Assembly (NCBI GenBank): GCA_937894495.1
Contig: CALCRR010000238.1
Location: 1-24,292 of the forward strand
Direction of reading: 5' to 3'
Source: an uncultured Ruminococcus sp.
Lineage (GTDB): Bacteria > Bacillota > Clostridia > Oscillospirales > Ruminococcaceae
Length of the DNA: 24,292 nt
The notes beneath the pieces are model-generated. The model saw nothing but the letters and a program-made list of their open reading frames with translations, was not told the DNA's origin and did not search any database. Within the stretch, counting starts at the first letter, position 1. Each line of letters starts with the position of its first letter. The position numbers were made by a program, and so were the translations under genes. Below, one piece after another: positions 1 through 8,072 of this stretch.

Positions 1-94
1 GGTTGGGCTGGGCCATATACAGGTTTTCCGCCGCCTGGGTGATGGAGCCGCAGCGCTCCACCTCCACGGCATAGGCCAGATGCATCGTATTCAC
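1..94 (-). CDS. LysR-type transcriptional regulator, N-terminus only
   Basis: The minus strand from 94 encodes a peptide beginning MNTMHLAYAVEVERCG and continuing SITQAAENLYMAQPN before the window edge cuts it. This is the first part of the winged helix-turn-helix of LysR-type regulators, where the pattern F/L-x-x-V-x-x-x-G-S-x-T-x-A-A-x-x-L-x-x-x-Q-P is typical. The start is GTG at 92-94, because a strong AAGGAGG lies at 103-109 with 8 nt spacing. The ATG three codons later would be too far from that site. It is divergent from the TRIC-family gene at 234, so by the usual LysR arrangement it might regulate that gene, but effector and target cannot be read. About 31 residues are present, so only the family can be named. 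Confidence 0.8.
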   Translation of the reverse strand, partial: MNTMHLAYAVEVERCGSITQAAENLYMAQPN

Positions 95-179
95 AGGGCA
101 TTCCTCCTTGGATTCCTATATTCAATTCTGCATAAGAGGCCCATCTCCTGCGGTCTTTCATATTTTTTTGTATATGTGC

Positions 180-208
180 TTGCACAGGAATGGGCGACAG
201 GGTATAAT
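180..208 (+). promoter_or_regulatory. Sigma-A-type promoter for the TRIC-family gene
   Basis: TTGCAC at 180-185 and a perfect TATAAT at 203-208 are separated by 17 nt. The predicted start near 215 leaves a leader of about 20 nt that still contains the GGGAGG ribosome-binding site at 222-227. The site lies in the divergent gap with the LysR gene, where an operator would be expected, but I see no convincing palindrome. Confidence 0.7.
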
Positions 209-233
209 CCAAAGGAGACTTGGGAGGCACGCA

Positions 234-860
234 ATGGATACGTATGTTTTTATTTTGGAATTGATCGGCACGGTGGCCTTTGCCGTATCGGGCGCCATCC
301 TGGCCATCCGTAAAAAGATGGATATCTTCGGCGTGGCGGTGCTTGCGCTGACCACCGCCGTGGGCGGCGGCATGATCCGCGACGTGCTGCTGGGCGTTAC
401 GCCGCCCGCCACATTTCGCAACCCGGTTTACGCCATCACGGCGGTTTGCGTGGCGGTGATCGTGTTTTTTAAACCCATTCGCCACTACCTGGCGGGCACG
501 CACGCGCTGTACCAGCGCACCATGCTGGTGATGGATTCGCTGGGCCTGGGCATTTTCACCGTGGTGGGCGTCAGCATGGCCTACGCCGCCCAGCCGCAGG
601 CAGGCGTTTTTCTGGCGGTGTTCGTCGGCGTGCTGACGGGCGTTGGCGGCGGCGTGCTGCGCGACGTGATGGCGGGAGACATGCCCTACATCTTCGTCAA
701 GCATATTTACGCCTGCGCTTCGCTGGCCGGAGCGCTGCTGTGCGCCCTGCTGTGGCCCTATGCCGGTCAGATGATCGCCATGCTGGCCGGGGCCGCCGAG
801 GTGGTGGTGATTCGCATCCTGTCGGCGGTGTTCAAGTGGAACCTGCCCCGGGCGGACTGA
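234..860 (+). CDS. Trimeric intracellular cation channel (TRIC/UPF0126) family membrane protein
   Basis: The 208-residue product is almost wholly hydrophobic, with about seven membrane segments. It has the two-fold internal repeat typical of UPF0126/YicG-type proteins. Each half carries a glycine-rich motif followed by RDV: TAVGGGMIRDVLLG early in the first half and GVGGGVLRDVMAG in the second. In the family these kinked helices line a cation-conducting pore in a trimer; bacterial physiological roles are poorly known. I chose ATG 234 because GGGAGG at 222-227 is 6 nt away and the protein then starts directly with a membrane helix. The open frame extends upstream to 108, but that part is promoter and leader. 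The YlmH-like gene follows after 10 nt, suggesting co-transcription. Codon third positions are strongly G/C, unlike genes right of 2525. Confidence 0.9.
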   Translation: MDTYVFILELIGTVAFAVSGAILAIRKKMDIFGVAVLALTTAVGGGMIRDVLLGVTPPATFRNPVYAITAVCVAVIVFFKPIRHYLAGTHALYQRTMLVMDSLGLGIFTVVGVSMAYAAQPQAGVFLAVFVGVLTGVGGGVLRDVMAGDMPYIFVKHIYACASLAGALLCALLWPYAGQMIAMLAGAAEVVVIRILSAVFKWNLPRAD

Positions 861-870
861 GGAGGCGGCC

Positions 871-1620
871 ATGGAAGACGCGCTGGAAAAACGATTTGCC
901 GAATTGTTCAGGCGGTATGAAAGCCAGGGCATCTATTTATTTACGCATTTTCTGGACCTGGCGGCGCTCAGCACCCTGCAGCAATGCCTGCCGCGTCTGC
1001 CGCGCGCGCCCTATACGCTGTTCGGCGGGGCCGAAGGCTGCGAGCGCAAAATACTGCGGCTTGGCAGCGCGGAGGGATGCGGCTATGACCAGCCCTTTCC
1101 CATCGCCTGTGTGCGCATCAGCCCCGCCAGCGCGCGCTTTGCGGAGCAACTGACGCACCGCGATTTTCTGGGCGCGCTGATGAACCTGGGCTTCGAGCGC
1201 GAGCTGCTGGGCGATATCGTAGTGCGGCAGGAGGCGGCCTATCTGTTCTGTGAGGAGCGCATCGCGCCGTACATCGCCCAGAGCCTGACGCAGGTGCGCC
1301 GCACCACCGTGCGCTACGCGATGATGGAGCAGTTGCCCGAGGGCTCGCTGTTCACGCTGGAGCGCCGCGTGGTGCAGCTTTCCTCGGTGCGGGCCGACGC
1401 GCTGATCGCCCACGTGTTCAAGCTGTCCCGCGGCGACGCGCAGACGCTGTTCAGCCAGGGGCGCGTATTTGTGGACGGCCGCGAATGCCGCGATACAAGC
1501 TATACGCCCAAGGCCGGCGAGATCCTGTCGGTGCGCGGCTTTGGGCGCATGAAATACGCAGGCGTGGACAGCCTGAGCAAAAAAGGCAAAAGCAATACCG
1601 CGGTAGAGGTTTTTGTTTGA
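871..1620 (+). CDS. ylmH: YlmH-like S4-domain RNA-binding protein
   Basis: The 249-residue protein matches the YlmH layout: an alpha/beta N-terminal region with the YTLFGGAEGCERKIL segment (about 47-61), a central GALMNLGFERELLGDI motif (about 105-120), and a C-terminal S4 RNA-binding domain (about 175-245; VRADALIAHVFKLSRGDAQ then GRVFVDGRE). YlmH in Gram-positives is linked to the division gene neighbourhood and is reported to bind ribosomal complexes in quality control. Neither the ftsZ/sepF nor the divIVA neighbours normally beside it are here. The start ATG has AGGAGG 5 nt upstream, made from the end of the TRIC gene. It ends at 1620, two bases from the stop of the convergent GH43 fragment at 1623, with no room for a terminator. 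The symbol rests on family resemblance. Confidence 0.85.
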   Translation: MEDALEKRFAELFRRYESQGIYLFTHFLDLAALSTLQQCLPRLPRAPYTLFGGAEGCERKILRLGSAEGCGYDQPFPIACVRISPASARFAEQLTHRDFLGALMNLGFERELLGDIVVRQEAAYLFCEERIAPYIAQSLTQVRRTTVRYAMMEQLPEGSLFTLERRVVQLSSVRADALIAHVFKLSRGDAQTLFSQGRVFVDGRECRDTSYTPKAGEILSVRGFGRMKYAGVDSLSKKGKSNTAVEVFV

Positions 1621-1622
1621 TT

Positions 1623-3113
1623 TTACGCGGGGCTTCCCGGTTTCATACAAAACGTGCGGATGACGGCAGGCGCTTCATCCGCCTGTTCGCTTTGCGCGTA
1701 GAGGCCAATCAGCGTGCCGGTGAAGCAGCGTCCAGCCTCCTGCCAGGTCAGCACGGGAACAGAAGCAATGTATTGATAATCGGCCTCATCCGACGCCGCA
1801 TACAGCGCGTATTCCCGCTTGCTCGCCACGATCCGCAAGCGGATCACGCCGGGCGCAATATCGCGCAGGATGGGCGCAAAGGTATCGCCTGGGCGCTGCA
1901 CGGCAAGCACGCAGCGCCCGCCGCGCCGCACAAGCCCAAAGGTGTAATGCCCGCTCTGGTCGATGTAAATGGTAAGCCCGGCCTCGCTGCCCTCATAGCG
2001 CGGCGCGAAGCTGATCTCAGCCTCGGCAACGCAATCAATATCCAGCTGCCGCAGCGCCAGGAAGGTGGGCTTGCCCAGCGGATCGGACAAGCGCTCTGTG
2101 GCGGGCTGCAATTCCAGCCTGTCCCCCAGGAAGCGATAGCGCGAAAGCTCCGGACTGCGCACAAACAGCCATTGCGGCGCGCGGCGGCTGAAATTAGCCC
2201 GCCAGGCCGCAAGCGGCTGCTGCTCCCGCCACAGGGGGCCCTCGCATTGCAGATGGGAGCGACCATCGCCGATCCTGGGCCAATCCTGATACCAGGTGAC
2301 GGGCAGCAGGAAGCTTTCGCGGCCCATATGTGAATACCATTTGCCATCGGGCCGCGTGGCCAGGTGCACCACCCACCAGTTGCCTTGATGATCCTGGAAC
2401 AGATCACCGTGGCCGCTGCAGGCCACCTCGTCCTCCTCCCGGTCGCGGTTTGTCAAAAGGGGCGCATCGCAGGACGTATAAGGACCCCAAACCGAGCGGC
2501 TGCGGGCCGCCGTGATCATATGGCCAAAGCTCATAACAGCCTCACCAGCCGTCACCTTGTTTGATATACCCAGGGGGAAGTCGTTTTTTAACAGGCAGTT
2601 ATCAGCCTCATACTTAGTGCCGTGAACGCTGAAAGCCGATACCTCCCCCGAATAGGCAAAAAACGAAAGCGACCAGCCCTCTCTGCGCAAAAACCTATAC
2701 TCACCTTTTGTATACATGGCAATGTGCTGGTCATCGGCGATAATCTCGCCCCATGCACCCCTTGTGAGAAGATACATAAGCGACTGTATATTGCCCAGCG
2801 TATGGTCAAGCCTGCCCCCCAGTGCACCGTATATCTGAAAGCGGTCGTAACCCATTTCAAGGGCGGTCTTAATTGCGAGCATAAGGTCGGTGTCGTCCTT
2901 TTCAACGGGGTAGGTCAGCACGTTGTCTCCCACGGGTCTTTGGTCGATAGAGTCAAAATCCCCGATGATAAGGTCGGGCGTTAGCCCCAGCCCCTCAGCC
3001 AGCCTCAGCCCCTTGTCGGCGCAGATGATGTAAGCTCCCGCCGTCATTGTAGACTCAACACAAGCCCTGCTCACAGGGTCCCCTCCGCAAAAAACAGCAC
3101 AGCTTTTATTCAT
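1623..3113 (-). CDS. thiN: In-frame chimera: thiamine diphosphokinase (N-part) joined to a GH43 glycosidase C-terminal fragment
   Basis: Residues 1-196 are a nearly complete thiamine diphosphokinase, which makes thiamine diphosphate from thiamine and ATP. Family motifs are clear: GDFDSI (51-56), KDDTDLML (72-79), GALGGRLDHTLGNI (96-109) and GISNKV (182-187). Only the last ten to fifteen residues seem lacking. From residue 197 the protein becomes the C-terminal part of a GH43 beta-xylosidase/arabinofuranosidase-type enzyme: GHMITAARS, GPYTSC, GHGDLFQD, WWVVHLATRP and GRESFLLPVTWY, then a beta-sandwich domain (about 320-496). The GH43 N-terminal propeller blades that carry the catalytic acids are missing, so this half cannot be active. 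Composition changes sharply at the switch. The ATG overlaps the rsgA end by 8 nt and has GGGAG 7 nt upstream. The thiN position after rsgA is the expected one. I take the fusion to be an assembly join; thiN applies only to 2526..3113. Confidence 0.85.
   Translation of the reverse strand: MNKSCAVFCGGDPVSRACVESTMTAGAYIICADKGLRLAEGLGLTPDLIIGDFDSIDQRPVGDNVLTYPVEKDDTDLMLAIKTALEMGYDRFQIYGALGGRLDHTLGNIQSLMYLLTRGAWGEIIADDQHIAMYTKGEYRFLRREGWSLSFFAYSGEVSAFSVHGTKYEADNCLLKNDFPLGISNKVTAGEAVMSFGHMITAARSRSVWGPYTSCDAPLLTNRDREEDEVACSGHGDLFQDHQGNWWVVHLATRPDGKWYSHMGRESFLLPVTWYQDWPRIGDGRSHLQCEGPLWREQQPLAAWRANFSRRAPQWLFVRSPELSRYRFLGDRLELQPATERLSDPLGKPTFLALRQLDIDCVAEAEISFAPRYEGSEAGLTIYIDQSGHYTFGLVRRGGRCVLAVQRPGDTFAPILRDIAPGVIRLRIVASKREYALYAASDEADYQYIASVPVLTWQEAGRCFTGTLIGLYAQSEQADEAPAVIRTFCMKPGSPA
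2515..2535. other. Probable chimeric join between two genomes
   Basis: On the minus strand the thiamine diphosphokinase ending AVMSF runs directly into the GH43 motif GHMITAARS with no linker. GC content and codon use change at the same point: high-GC to the left, moderate to the right. The join is most likely within these roughly 20 bases, where AGCTTTGGCCAT could have supplied a short shared sequence. A real recombination event is possible but less likely. Confidence 0.75.
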
Positions 3114-3990
3114 CTTTATACTCCCACTCCTTTAGCTGTCTGGCTTCCTCATACATCTGGGTGTAGCTTTCAAACCTCGACTGAGATATCCTGCCCTCCC
3201 TGACGGCTTCGATCACCGCACAGCCCTTCTCCTTGGTGTGGCTGCAATCGGGGAACCTGCATTTGCCAAGGTATTCCCTGAACTCGCAGAAGCAGTCAGC
3301 CAGCTGATATTTGAAGATTATATCATACCTGTTGGTATCAAAGCTTGAAAAGCCAGGGGTATCGGCGATATATCCGCCGCCCTCCAGCTTATAGAGCTGC
3401 ACGTGCCTTGTGGTGTGCCTGCCCCTGCCAAGCTTTTTGCTTATCTCATTGGTAGCCAGCCCCAGCTCGGGAAACATATTGTTCAGAAGTGAGGACTTGC
3501 CCACGCCCGTATTGCCCGTAAAAGCCGAGAGCTTGCCCTGCAAAGCCTTTTTTACAGGCTCGCTGCCCTCCCCCGTGCTGTTATCGCAGCTGTAGACCTC
3601 AATGCCCACTTTTTTATAGAGCGAGACAAACTCCTCCCCCGAATACTTATCCACCTTGGTGAAAACCACCACGGGCTTTATCTTTTTAAACTCAGCTATA
3701 GCGATAAACTTATCCAGCAGCAAAAAATTAGGCTTAGGCTCACAGGTCGAGCATACGAACACCAGCACATCTAAATTAGCCAGCGGCGGTCTTATCAGCT
3801 GGGAGCGGCGCTCATTTATCTCCTCGATAACACCGCTGCCCTCGCCGTCAAGGGTTATCTCAACATTATCGCCGCACACTGGGGATATATTCCTCTTCCT
3901 GAAAATACCCCTGGCTTTGCATTCATAAACACCGTCGGAGGTGTCTACAGTGTAGATACCTCCGATAGCTTTAGTTATAATACCGTTCAT
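3106..3990 (-). CDS. rsgA: Ribosome small-subunit-dependent GTPase RsgA
   Basis: The 294-residue protein is the circularly permuted GTPase that assists late 30S maturation. An OB-fold covers about residues 1-65. The G motifs then appear in permuted order: TKVD (G4, 111-114), P-loop GNTGVGKSS (G1, 159-167), GRGRHTTR (switch I, 188-195) and DTPG (G3, 210-213). The C-terminal zinc knuckle has C244, C249, H251 and C257 with the family spacing of 5, 2 and 6. Length is normal. It starts 3 nt after the prkC stop and overlaps thiN by 8 nt, so translation is probably coupled. In B. subtilis rpe lies between rsgA and thiN; here it is absent. Confidence 0.97.
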   Translation of the reverse strand: MNGIITKAIGGIYTVDTSDGVYECKARGIFRKRNISPVCGDNVEITLDGEGSGVIEEINERRSQLIRPPLANLDVLVFVCSTCEPKPNFLLLDKFIAIAEFKKIKPVVVFTKVDKYSGEEFVSLYKKVGIEVYSCDNSTGEGSEPVKKALQGKLSAFTGNTGVGKSSLLNNMFPELGLATNEISKKLGRGRHTTRHVQLYKLEGGGYIADTPGFSSFDTNRYDIIFKYQLADCFCEFREYLGKCRFPDCSHTKEKGCAVIEAVREGRISQSRFESYTQMYEEARQLKEWEYKDE

Positions 3991-3993
3991 ACA

Positions 3994-6231
3994 TCAATAT
4001 TCGGCTGTCTCTCCGCCGCCCTCGGTGTTGCCTGTGTCACCGCCGCCGTTGTCGGCAGGCTGCTCCTCGGACTGAGTAGTCTCCTCGGGCTCAACATAAG
4101 GTGTTGTTGTAGTTGTTTCTGTATATTCGGGAGCCTCAGTAGTGGTGGTCTCCTCCTCGGTAGTTGTTTCAGAGGTCGACTCTGTGGTGGTGGAAGTAGT
4201 TGTAGGAGTGATGTCGATAAGTCCCTGCTCGTTCAGCGAGCCGCTGAGAGTAATGGTCTTTTCGTCATAGTCTACCTCGTAGACTGCATAGTTTACAGTC
4301 TTGCCCGACTCGTCATTTCTGATGGAGATGGTCAGGGTCTCCTTCTTCTTACCTGTGATGTCGATATTTACAGAGTTGCCTGCAACAGACTCGCCGTTGC
4401 CGATAGTCTGGGTCGAAACTACGTTGCCGTTCTTGTATACCTCGATAGAGTAAGAGCCTCTCATACCCTCAGGCATAGGAACTGTGATAGTCAGGTCAAC
4501 AGGGTCTGTCTCACCTGTAGAAACGTAGATAGTTACCTCAGTCTCCTTATCAACTCTCTTATCAGGCTCTACCGACTGGTCAACGACCTTACCCTTATCG
4601 CCGTCGTGAGCTATGGTCTCTACCTTAGCCACCAGCTTGTTCTCCTTCAGTGCAGCTATAGCCTTCTCCTGTGTAAGACCTACAACGTTAGGCACCTTTA
4701 CCTGTGTATCAACAGGGCCCTTACTTACATAAAGGGTAACAGTGCCCTCCATAGGATACTCTGTACCTGCGGCAGGCTCAGTCTTGATAACCAGACCGCT
4801 GGCAACATTATCGTCCCACATGGTCCTGAGGACAACGTTGAAGTGTGCAGCAGCCAGCTCACTCTGTGCTACCTCCTGGTCCTTGCCTGTCATATCAGGC
4901 ACAACAGCCATCTGTCTGCCCTTACTTACTTTAAGGGTAATGGTGTAGCCTTCCTTAACAGACTTACCTGCCGACTGGCTCTGCCAGAAGATGATACCCT
5001 CATCATATTCCAGGTTATACTCATTAACAAGGTCAAACTTGAGCTTATCCTTCCAGTCCTGCTCAACCTGAACAATGTTCTTGCCCACAAAGTTAGGCAG
5101 AGTTACCGTACCAGTATGGATACCGCCTGTATTTCCTGCAAAGGACTTTATAACGACCCAGCCGATAATGCAGGCTGCCACGATAACGACAGCCACAGTA
5201 ACTGCCAGCAGGATAGGCACTACGTATGAGCGCTTCCTGTTATCCTCCTCGTCGTCATCGTCGTCCTCGTCGTCATAATCCTCTTCGTCATCATAATCAT
5301 CGTAATCGTCCTGATACTCAGGCTCATTACTGTTGATAACAGGATAATAGGCTGAGTTATCAGCCACAGGAGCTGCACCCTCCTTATAACCGAACACCAC
5401 CGACTGGTTGAGCTTGAAGGTATCTATATCCCTTATCATCTCAGCTGCCGACTGGTATCTGTTGGCAGGCTCCTTCTCCATAGCGTGTATAACTATTTCC
5501 TCGAGGGCTTCGGGGATAGCGGGCATTATCTCTCTGGGGCTTACAGCTGTCTCCTGCATATGCTTTACTGCAACAGACACAGCGTTCTCGCCGTCAAAGG
5601 GCTTTCTGCCTGTGAGCATTTCATAGAGCATAACGCCTACTGAGTAGATATCCGAGCGCTCATCTGTCATCTCACCCTGAGCCTGCTCGGGGGATATATA
5701 GTGTACCGAGCCTATGGTCTTATCGGAAAGGGTCTTGCCGTCGATACGTGAAAATCTGGCGATACCGAAATCCATGACCTTTATAGTGCCGTCGGTAAAC
5801 AGCATTATGTTCTGGGGCTTTATGTCACGGTGGACTATGCCCTTGTCATGTGCGTGCTGCAAAGCTCTCAGTATCTGAGTGATAAAGTGCAGTGCGTCCT
5901 TCCATTTCAGCACGCCCTGCTGCTCTATGAACTCTTTAAGAGTTATACCGTCGATATACTCCATGACGATAAACTGTATCTCATCGGTAAAGCCCACATC
6001 GAATATCTTCACGATATTCGGGTGAGAAAGCACTGCTATCGCCTTGCTCTCGTTCCTGAAACGCCTCAGGAACTCTTCGTCTCCCGAAAACTCAGGCTTT
6101 AGAATTTTAACGGCTACATCACGGTTTTCCATGACATCTCTTGCCTTATAAACGTCAGCCATGCCGCCTACGCCTATCAGCTCGGTGATCTCATATCTGC
6201 CGTCAAGCTTCCTGCCGATATTAGAATCCAT
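3994..6231 (-). CDS. prkC: PASTA-domain Ser/Thr protein kinase PrkC/StkP type
   Basis: This 745-residue membrane kinase senses cell-wall material outside and phosphorylates proteins inside. The kinase domain (about 12-275) has GVGGMADVY (glycine loop), AVK with K42, HRDIKPQN (134-141, D136 catalytic), DFG (154-156), and an activation loop ending GSVHYISPE. A juxtamembrane stretch at 304-330 is nearly all Asp and Glu, followed by NRKR and one membrane helix (about 336-361). Outside are three PASTA repeats (about 375-436, 442-504 and 510-572), a further beta-rich domain (about 576-672), and a Thr/Ser/Glu-rich tail (676-725) ending in glycine-rich sequence. AGGAG precedes the ATG. It lies 43 nt after its partner phosphatase prpC, the usual antagonistic pair. 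The extra domain and long Thr-rich tail are more elaborate than in B. subtilis PrkC. Confidence 0.95.
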   Translation of the reverse strand: MDSNIGRKLDGRYEITELIGVGGMADVYKARDVMENRDVAVKILKPEFSGDEEFLRRFRNESKAIAVLSHPNIVKIFDVGFTDEIQFIVMEYIDGITLKEFIEQQGVLKWKDALHFITQILRALQHAHDKGIVHRDIKPQNIMLFTDGTIKVMDFGIARFSRIDGKTLSDKTIGSVHYISPEQAQGEMTDERSDIYSVGVMLYEMLTGRKPFDGENAVSVAVKHMQETAVSPREIMPAIPEALEEIVIHAMEKEPANRYQSAAEMIRDIDTFKLNQSVVFGYKEGAAPVADNSAYYPVINSNEPEYQDDYDDYDDEEDYDDEDDDDDEEDNRKRSYVVPILLAVTVAVVIVAACIIGWVVIKSFAGNTGGIHTGTVTLPNFVGKNIVQVEQDWKDKLKFDLVNEYNLEYDEGIIFWQSQSAGKSVKEGYTITLKVSKGRQMAVVPDMTGKDQEVAQSELAAAHFNVVLRTMWDDNVASGLVIKTEPAAGTEYPMEGTVTLYVSKGPVDTQVKVPNVVGLTQEKAIAALKENKLVAKVETIAHDGDKGKVVDQSVEPDKRVDKETEVTIYVSTGETDPVDLTITVPMPEGMRGSYSIEVYKNGNVVSTQTIGNGESVAGNSVNIDITGKKKETLTISIRNDESGKTVNYAVYEVDYDEKTITLSGSLNEQGLIDITPTTTSTTTESTSETTTEEETTTTEAPEYTETTTTTPYVEPEETTQSEEQPADNGGGDTGNTEGGGETAEY

Positions 6232-6274
6232 TTAATTCAACTCCTATATTTATATTTGTTTGTTGTTATCCCGT

Positions 6275-7015
6275 TTAGTTGGCGATTATCGCCGCTGAGA
6301 TGTTGTCCCTTCCTCCGCATTCGTTTGAGATATCAATGAGCTTATGGACAGCTTCATCAAGATTATTGCCGAACACGGTAGTATATATGACCTCATCGCT
6401 GCAGTAGCCCGACAAGCCGTCGGAGCAGAGCACCACTGAGAAATTGCCTGTTTCCTCCAGCTCAAAATAATCCACCTCAACATCAGGCTCAACGCCCACT
6501 GCCTTGGTTATCACATTGCGCATGGGGTGGAGCTTAAGCTCCTCCTCGGTGATCTGACCGCTTTGATAAAGCATTTCAACATAAGTGTGGTCTGTAGTGA
6601 TCTGCCTGATACCGCTGTTATTGAGCAGATAAGCTCTGCTGTCGCCCACATTTACAACAAATATCTTCTTGCCGTTCACAAGCGCCGCCACGCAGGTCGT
6701 GCCCATGCCGTTTTTATCCATATCCTCACGGCTCTTCTCATAAACCAGCGTGTTTGCGTAATGCACAGCGTTCATAAGCAGATTTCTCACAGAATTATCA
6801 TTCATATCAGGTCTGAAATTCTCCTTGACCCTGCCGATAAAGGCGTCTACAGCTACCTGGCTGGCAACTCCGCCCGAGGCAGCTCCTCCCATGCCGTCAC
6901 ACACAGCGGCGACCGAGATGTTCTCGCCTAAAAACTCAGCAACAACTCTGTCCTGGTTTTCACCTCTTTTTTGTCCTATGTCCGAAGCCGATGCCAAAAA
7001 CAAGCAGCTCACCAC
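6275..7015 (-). CDS. prpC: PP2C-family Ser/Thr phosphatase PrpC/Stp1
   Basis: The 246-residue protein is a PPM/PP2C metal-dependent phosphatase that reverses PrkC phosphorylation. Visible motifs in order are GENQDR (18-23), CDGMGGAASGG (39-49, D40 a metal ligand), MGTTCVAAL, VGDSRAYLL, TTDHTYVE, LCSDGLSGY and GGRDNISAAI near the end, which supplies the last metal Asp. There is no membrane segment, so it is cytoplasmic. The start is uncertain. The frame opens with tandem GTG codons almost touching the GAAGG site. A TTG at 7003 or 6997 would begin the protein nearer the usual ASASDIGQKR start and may be the true one. The gap to the rlmN stop is 6 nt. Confidence 0.95.
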   Translation of the reverse strand: MVSCLFLASASDIGQKRGENQDRVVAEFLGENISVAAVCDGMGGAASGGVASQVAVDAFIGRVKENFRPDMNDNSVRNLLMNAVHYANTLVYEKSREDMDKNGMGTTCVAALVNGKKIFVVNVGDSRAYLLNNSGIRQITTDHTYVEMLYQSGQITEEELKLHPMRNVITKAVGVEPDVEVDYFELEETGNFSVVLCSDGLSGYCSDEVIYTTVFGNNLDEAVHKLIDISNECGGRDNISAAIIAN

Positions 7016-7021
7016 CCTTCA

Positions 7022-8068
7022 CTAGATTTCATATTCACGTCTCAGCTGACCGCAGGCAGCGTCGATATCCGCTCCCAGAGTCCGCCTTACCGTGGCATTT
7101 ATACCAAGCTGTTCAAGGTATTTCTGAAACCTTGCCGCAGCCTTTCTGTCTGACCTGTAATCACGCTCTTTTATCTTATTCACGGGGATAATATTTACAT
7201 GGCACACAAAATCTTTAAGCAGCGCCGCCAGCTCCTGTGCGTCCCCGCGCGAGTCGTTATGCCCGTCTATAAGAGCGTATTCAAAAGATATCCTCCTGCC
7301 CGTGACCTTGAAGTAATACCTGCAAGCCGTAAGCAGTTCGTTTATATCATACCTGTTGTTCACAGGCATTATCTCACTTCTAGCCCTGTTGTTTGAGGCG
7401 TGCAGCGAGATTGAAAGCGTAAGCCCAAGCTTGAGCTCTGCCAGCTCATATATCCTCGGCACTATGCCGCAGGTGGATAGGGAGACGTGCCTTAGCGACA
7501 TATTCATTCCCTTCTCATGGCTGAGCAGTTTTAAAAAGTTTATCACATTATCATAGTTATCCAGCGGCTCGCCTATACCCATGAGCACCACGCCCGATAT
7601 CTTTCTGCCGCTGTCTCTCTCGGCGGTATATATCTGCGAAAGTATCTCAGACGACGCAAGGTCTCTTTTATACCCTGCGATGGTCGAGGCGCAGAACCGA
7701 CAGCCCATTTTGCAGCCCACCTGTGTTGACACACAGACGGTATTGCCGTAGCTGTATTCCATGATAACAGTCTCCACATGGTTTCCGTCGGGAAGCCTAT
7801 ATAGATATTTTACAGTATTATCGGTGTTAGATTCAAGCCTTTTTACGATAAATAGTGATTTTACACAAAATTTTTCTTTCAGAAGATTCCGTAATTGTAC
7901 AGATAGATTAGTCATTTTGTCAAAATCAGGCACACGCTTGACGTGCAGCCACTCAAATATCTGTTTTGCACGGAACTTCTTCTCGCCCAGAAGCAGTATC
8001 TGCTCCTCCAGCTCCTCGGGCAGCAGCCCGAGTATATCTATTTTTCCGTTATCGTCGCAAGAGATCAT
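7022..8068 (-). CDS. rlmN: Dual-specificity 23S rRNA/tRNA m2A methyltransferase RlmN
   Basis: This radical-SAM enzyme methylates C2 of A2503 in 23S rRNA and of A37 in some tRNAs. The 4Fe-4S cluster motif CKMGCRFC gives C119, C123 and C126. The two further mechanistic cysteines are present: C112 (VCVSTQ), which lies 7 residues before the cluster as in E. coli, and C339 in DIDAACGQL near the C-terminus. GEP (166-168) and SLHA (221-224) are the usual SAM-contacting segments. Length (348) is normal. A strong GGAGGTGA at 8073-8080, overlapping the rsmB stop codon, is 4 nt from the ATG (7 nt from GGAGG), so translation is likely coupled to rsmB. It sits between rsmB and prpC exactly as in B. subtilis. 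Confidence 0.97.
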   Translation of the reverse strand: MISCDDNGKIDILGLLPEELEEQILLLGEKKFRAKQIFEWLHVKRVPDFDKMTNLSVQLRNLLKEKFCVKSLFIVKRLESNTDNTVKYLYRLPDGNHVETVIMEYSYGNTVCVSTQVGCKMGCRFCASTIAGYKRDLASSEILSQIYTAERDSGRKISGVVLMGIGEPLDNYDNVINFLKLLSHEKGMNMSLRHVSLSTCGIVPRIYELAELKLGLTLSISLHASNNRARSEIMPVNNRYDINELLTACRYYFKVTGRRISFEYALIDGHNDSRGDAQELAALLKDFVCHVNIIPVNKIKERDYRSDRKAAARFQKYLEQLGINATVRRTLGADIDAACGQLRREYEI

Positions 8069-8072
8069 ACTG

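Noticed and set aside
108..233. N-terminal extension of the TRIC-family gene
   Set aside because: The stretch contains the promoter (180-208) and the ribosome site (222-227), and the extension resembles no TRIC protein; ATG 234 is the better start.
937..1650. Long antisense open frames over ylmH and the GH43 fragment (also 1485-2333 plus strand)
   Set aside because: They are side effects of high-GC coding DNA. Their translations are rich in Ala, Arg, Gln and His with no family motif, and the opposite strands carry clear genes.
5242..5322. Tandem-repeat or CRISPR-like look of the repeated TCGTCGTCATC-type bases
   Set aside because: They are Asp/Glu codons in frame within prkC, without spacers or regular unit length.
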